From positions 62,001 to 126,000 of the forward strand of contig NZ_SLVF01000020.1 of the NCBI RefSeq assembly GCF_004345365.1: 64,000 nt of DNA, given 5' to 3'. The notes below the pieces were generated by a model. The model had not been told where the DNA came from and searched no databases. It saw nothing but the letters and a program-made list of their open reading frames with translations. Position 1 is the stretch's first letter. Each line of letters opens with the position of its first letter. Positions 60,933-64,000 of the stretch are shown here, piece after piece. The translations under genes were made by a program, and so were the position numbers. This DNA is from Kribbella sp. VKM Ac-2568. GTDB lineage: Bacteria > Actinomycetota > Actinomycetes > Propionibacteriales > Kribbellaceae.

Positions 60933-63890
60933 TCAGAGTCCGGCGCACTGGCCCGACTTCGGGCCGGACGCGGAGTTGGGTTGGCCTGCGTTGGTCGGCG
61001 CGGGGGAGTTGCCCGTGCAGGACAGCGGCCCGCTGATGTGGTTGCCGGAGACGATCGTCGAGCCGGTGTTGTTCTGCAGGACGACCGGGCCGGCAACGGT
61101 GGCGCCGTCGATCGTCACCTGACCCACCGAACCGCTGACCTTCACCGGACCCCTGACCGTCGGGGGCGCGCACTCGCCGTTGTGGTTGCCGAGCCAGACC
61201 CGGGTTCCACCGGTCACGGTCACCGGCCCGGACACGGTGGTGCCGCACAGCAGAACGTTGTCTGCCCCGGATGCCGTCACCGGGCCGCTGATTTCAGACC
61301 CGGTTGCGTAGAGTCCGGCGCCCGCAGCCACGGTTACGGGTCCCGAGATAGTCGCGCCGTCGACGCACGTGACGCCCGAGGAGACGGTCAACGCGCCCTG
61401 ATGCGTCCCGGTGACCATCGTCGTACAGGACGGGACGCCGGTCGCGACGAACGGCACGACCCAGGTCTGGCCCTGACGGCTGTAGGTGACAGTCCCGTGA
61501 TACACCCCGTCCGCCGGGTAGGTGTGGCTCCCGCTGACGGTCATCAGGCTTCTCCCCTGACGTTGGCTCGCCACGTAATCGCGTGCTGCGATACCGGCGG
61601 CCTCGGCCGGGGATCCGTCGCCCCAATCGATCATGGCGGTGAACTCACCAGGCGGAATCGAGCCGGCGGCCAGACGTCCCAGAGGTGCGTTGCTCAGGGT
61701 CCTGTCCACACCGAAGCGGGTGACCGTGCCCATCGCCTCCGAACTCCAGGTGACCTGGTTGATGGAGCCGAAGTTCACGCCTCCGAAGGCCCACCGAGGT
61801 CCGGCGATGCTGAGCCGTTGGCGATACGCGTCGTAGTCCTGGGTGAGCACCTTCGGAGACCAGGCCTTCTCCAGGATGCCTGCCAGCCGTGGGAAGACCA
61901 TGTACTCGTTCGTGGCCAGCCCACGCATCTGCTCGCCCCAGATGGGCGCCTCGATGCCGATGATGTCCTCCGCCTTCGGTCCGCCGTACGCCGGTTGCGC
62001 CCAGACGGACCGGTACTTCTCGTACACCCATTCCGGGTCCCACGAGTAGGCCTTGTCGAGTTCGGTCCGCGGCGTCCGGCCGGGAGACCCGTCGTACCCG
62101 AAGTCGAGATAGGCGTTCCATTCCGGGGTCGTGATGACGCTGCGGCCCTGGTTGAACCACTCGGGCTTGATGAGCGGGGGGCCACCGCCGGTGTAGTCGG
62201 ACCAGTAGTGGTTGATGGAGGTCGAGCCCGGTGCGTAGCCCTCCAGTGCGGGGTTCCAGCCCATCATTCGCTTGCCGGTGTCGTTGACGATGGCCTCCAT
62301 CTGCCCGATCCACCACTTGTAGTCCTCGTGGGGCATCCCGATGGCCTCGTCACCGCCGATGTGGATGATCGGTGCGGGAGAAATCGCGGCAAGCTGTGCG
62401 ATCGCGTCTCGCCAGAACGCTAGCGCCCGCTCACTCGCCGGGTCGTTCGGGTTGGTGCAGAACCGGTCGGTCTGGGTCTGGCCCTGGCAACCCATGACCG
62501 CGACGCCGCCCAGGGATCTGACTGCCGCCGTAGCGTGGGCCGGGCCTTCCAGCTCTGGGACGATCTCGATGAACCGGTCGGCCGCGTACTTGACCAGGTT
62601 CTTGAAGTCCTCTTGCGTGTAGAAGCCCGCGACACAGCCCGATCCGTTGCACCCGGTGCCGTCCAGAGCCGGGTAGCCCTTGATCTCCAGGCGCCAGGAC
62701 TGGGAGTCGCTCAGGTGCAGGTGCAGCCGGTCGCCCTTCAACGCTGCCAGTTGGTCGATCATGGATCGGATCTCGGCCACGGTCAGGAAGTTGCGGGCAG
62801 GGTCGAGCTGAAGACCTCGATGCGCATAGCGCGGGTAGTCCAGGACCGTGATGGGCTGTGCTGTCCACGGCCCCACGCCGGTAGTGGACGAGTTGATCGC
62901 CGCTGGCAACAGCTGTCGAAGGCTCACGAAGCCGTTGAACAGGCCATGTGCTTGCGGGGCGACGATCTGCACGCCCGCACTCGACACCGTGAGGGAGTAA
63001 CCCTCTGCCGCGGCGACCGCGTTGCCCTGTGGGATGCCGGACACTGGCGCGAGCGAGAGGGCGATGTCGGCGCCGCCGGCGGAACCTGTCACCACGGGGA
63101 GTACGAACCCGGTGGCCGGCCGCAGGTAACCGGCGAGGACCTCAGCCATGGCGGCGAGGGCACTGCTGGAGACGACGATCCGGGACTTGTCCGTGAGCTC
63201 CCACGGCTGACCGGTGCCGGGCTTCTGCTGCACCGGCACGGGAATGATCTGGCCGACGACCGGTGCCGGCTTGGGGCCGGACCAGATCTCGAACTCGTTG
63301 ATCGTGTACCCGGTCGTGGAAGTCGTGGCCAGGGCTTGCATCCGGACACACGAGATCGGGTCCTTGCGATCGATCACCTGGGAATCCTTGTCGCTCGGAT
63401 TCACCACGCGGGTGACCGTCGACCAGGTCTGGCAGTCGGCGTCCGTGGAGACCTGCAGGTCGTATTCCGTCGGCTTGGCCGGAGAAGTCCAGCGGCTGAA
63501 CACCTCGTAGACCGGGGCGGGCGTGGCCAGCTTGACCTGGAACCAGTCCTGGGCCGGGTCGTAGCCGTTGCCGACCGACGCGTAGTTCGAGGTCCATCCG
63601 TTGTGCACGAACACATCGACCGCGTTGGCGGGCGCGTACGTCGCCGCGGGTGGAGTCATGCGTTGTGACTTGGCGGAGGCGACCGTGCCCGGCAGGAGGG
63701 CGAGGTTGACGCTCTCGGTGGCATCAGCAGACGTCGTGGATGTGCCGGCGGAAGCCTGTCCCACTGCCAGTGGGACCAGAGCGGTGGCGACAAGCGCGCC
63801 GATTGTCAGCGCGGGGACAGCGCGAGGTCGAGACCGATCGCCTGCGGCCGGTCTCCCCTCGGGTTTCGGCGACAAGAAAGGGAATCTCAC
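60933..63890 (-). CDS. Secreted GH20 beta-N-acetylhexosaminidase with binding, PKD and repeat domains
   Basis: A 985-residue exported enzyme. Signal peptide (ALTIGALVATALVPLAVG), a discoidin-like binding module (about residues 60-205, VFVHNGWTSNYASVGNGYDP), the GH20 lead domain, and the catalytic barrel (about 355-740) with D514/E515 in HIGGDEAIG. The family removes terminal N-acetylglucosamine or N-acetylgalactosamine from chitin fragments or glycans. A PKD-like module follows (MIDWGDGSPAEAAG, GSHTYPADGVYHGTVT). The last 140 residues repeat the pattern ISGPVTV with Cys pairs (ATISGPVTVAAGAG, TVSGPVTVTGGTR, TVAGPVVLQNN), like a small beta-helix. GTG start with AAGGAG, 4 bases before it. Confidence 0.92.
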   Translation of the reverse strand: MRFPFLSPKPEGRPAAGDRSRPRAVPALTIGALVATALVPLAVGQASAGTSTTSADATESVNLALLPGTVASAKSQRMTPPAATYAPANAVDVFVHNGWTSNYASVGNGYDPAQDWFQVKLATPAPVYEVFSRWTSPAKPTEYDLQVSTDADCQTWSTVTRVVNPSDKDSQVIDRKDPISCVRMQALATTSTTGYTINEFEIWSGPKPAPVVGQIIPVPVQQKPGTGQPWELTDKSRIVVSSSALAAMAEVLAGYLRPATGFVLPVVTGSAGGADIALSLAPVSGIPQGNAVAAAEGYSLTVSSAGVQIVAPQAHGLFNGFVSLRQLLPAAINSSTTGVGPWTAQPITVLDYPRYAHRGLQLDPARNFLTVAEIRSMIDQLAALKGDRLHLHLSDSQSWRLEIKGYPALDGTGCNGSGCVAGFYTQEDFKNLVKYAADRFIEIVPELEGPAHATAAVRSLGGVAVMGCQGQTQTDRFCTNPNDPASERALAFWRDAIAQLAAISPAPIIHIGGDEAIGMPHEDYKWWIGQMEAIVNDTGKRMMGWNPALEGYAPGSTSINHYWSDYTGGGPPLIKPEWFNQGRSVITTPEWNAYLDFGYDGSPGRTPRTELDKAYSWDPEWVYEKYRSVWAQPAYGGPKAEDIIGIEAPIWGEQMRGLATNEYMVFPRLAGILEKAWSPKVLTQDYDAYRQRLSIAGPRWAFGGVNFGSINQVTWSSEAMGTVTRFGVDRTLSNAPLGRLAAGSIPPGEFTAMIDWGDGSPAEAAGIAARDYVASQRQGRSLMTVSGSHTYPADGVYHGTVTYSRQGQTWVVPFVATGVPSCTTMVTGTHQGALTVSSGVTCVDGATISGPVTVAAGAGLYATGSEISGPVTASGADNVLLCGTTVSGPVTVTGGTRVWLGNHNGECAPPTVRGPVKVSGSVGQVTIDGATVAGPVVLQNNTGSTIVSGNHISGPLSCTGNSPAPTNAGQPNSASGPKSGQCAGL

Positions 63891-64000
63891 GTCACTCCTT
63901 ACCGGTGCAGGGCGGTGTCACGCGGGCGTCGAGGGCGACCGTACCGGCGATTTTCCGCCCCACGCACTACACGTGCAAGAACCGAGTCCACAGTCGGCCA

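Overview
The window reads as chromosomal DNA of a high-GC filamentous-type actinomycete. The supporting signs are very GC-rich third codon positions, frequent GTG and TTG starts behind GGAGG-type ribosome sites, a SARP/BTAD regulator, a monomeric isocitrate dehydrogenase, a second-type LigA and several large secreted carbohydrate-active enzymes. The repertoire would suit Kribbella or a relative in the Nocardioidaceae, but that placement is an inference. No rRNA, tRNA, CRISPR array, insertion sequence or phage module was recognised.

Layout. Bases 1-7,600 hold the tail of a HelD/UvrD-like ATPase, a nucleoside hydrolase, isocitrate dehydrogenase, a two-gene small-protein cassette (a 34-residue peptide plus an 84-residue acidic protein), a PP2C-like protein, two small membrane proteins, an XRE-cupin regulator and a GNAT enzyme. 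Bases 7,700-16,000 carry a secreted GH27 enzyme, a ferritin-like diiron protein, a lytic-transglycosylase-like protein, two gene remnants, an intracellular subtilase with a small neighbour, and a DUF2278 protein. Bases 16,000-26,400 hold a GlgX/GH63-like pair, flavin-dependent and DUF302 genes, an L-2-hydroxyglutarate oxidase, and a deacetylase / aldo-keto reductase / DppA run.

Bases 26,415-31,619 are the most unusual part. A SARP regulator is divergent from two short peptide genes, an M50 membrane metalloprotease fused to a MinD/ParA-like ATPase, an exported protein with three Cys-x-x-Cys repeats, and a Ser/Lys-rich lipoprotein. The C-terminal halves of the two peptides align without gaps to one Cys-x-x-Cys repeat, with Ser/Thr replacing both cysteines. 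The promoter region has three heptamer repeats at 11-bp spacing, the usual geometry of SARP sites. I read this as one export or processing system whose product is unknown.

Bases 31,700-37,600 form a TetR-controlled carbohydrate-uptake operon (esterase, binding protein, two permeases, dehydrogenase) with two operator-like palindromes. Bases 37,700-46,400 contain a membrane protein, a NarL-type two-component system divergent from an ABC exporter with an odd extracellular insertion, and an unknown protein translationally coupled to a DyP-type peroxidase. Bases 46,700-53,900 hold a nucleotidyltransferase-like protein, a second copy of the small-protein cassette, an epimerase, an SDR / aldehyde dehydrogenase / Lrp catabolic operon, a DUF1028 protein and a truncated gene. 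The remainder holds a secreted S1 protease, LigA, a DHA2 exporter, a second aldehyde dehydrogenase, a Ser-Gly repeat protein and a secreted GH20 enzyme with a C-terminal repeat domain.
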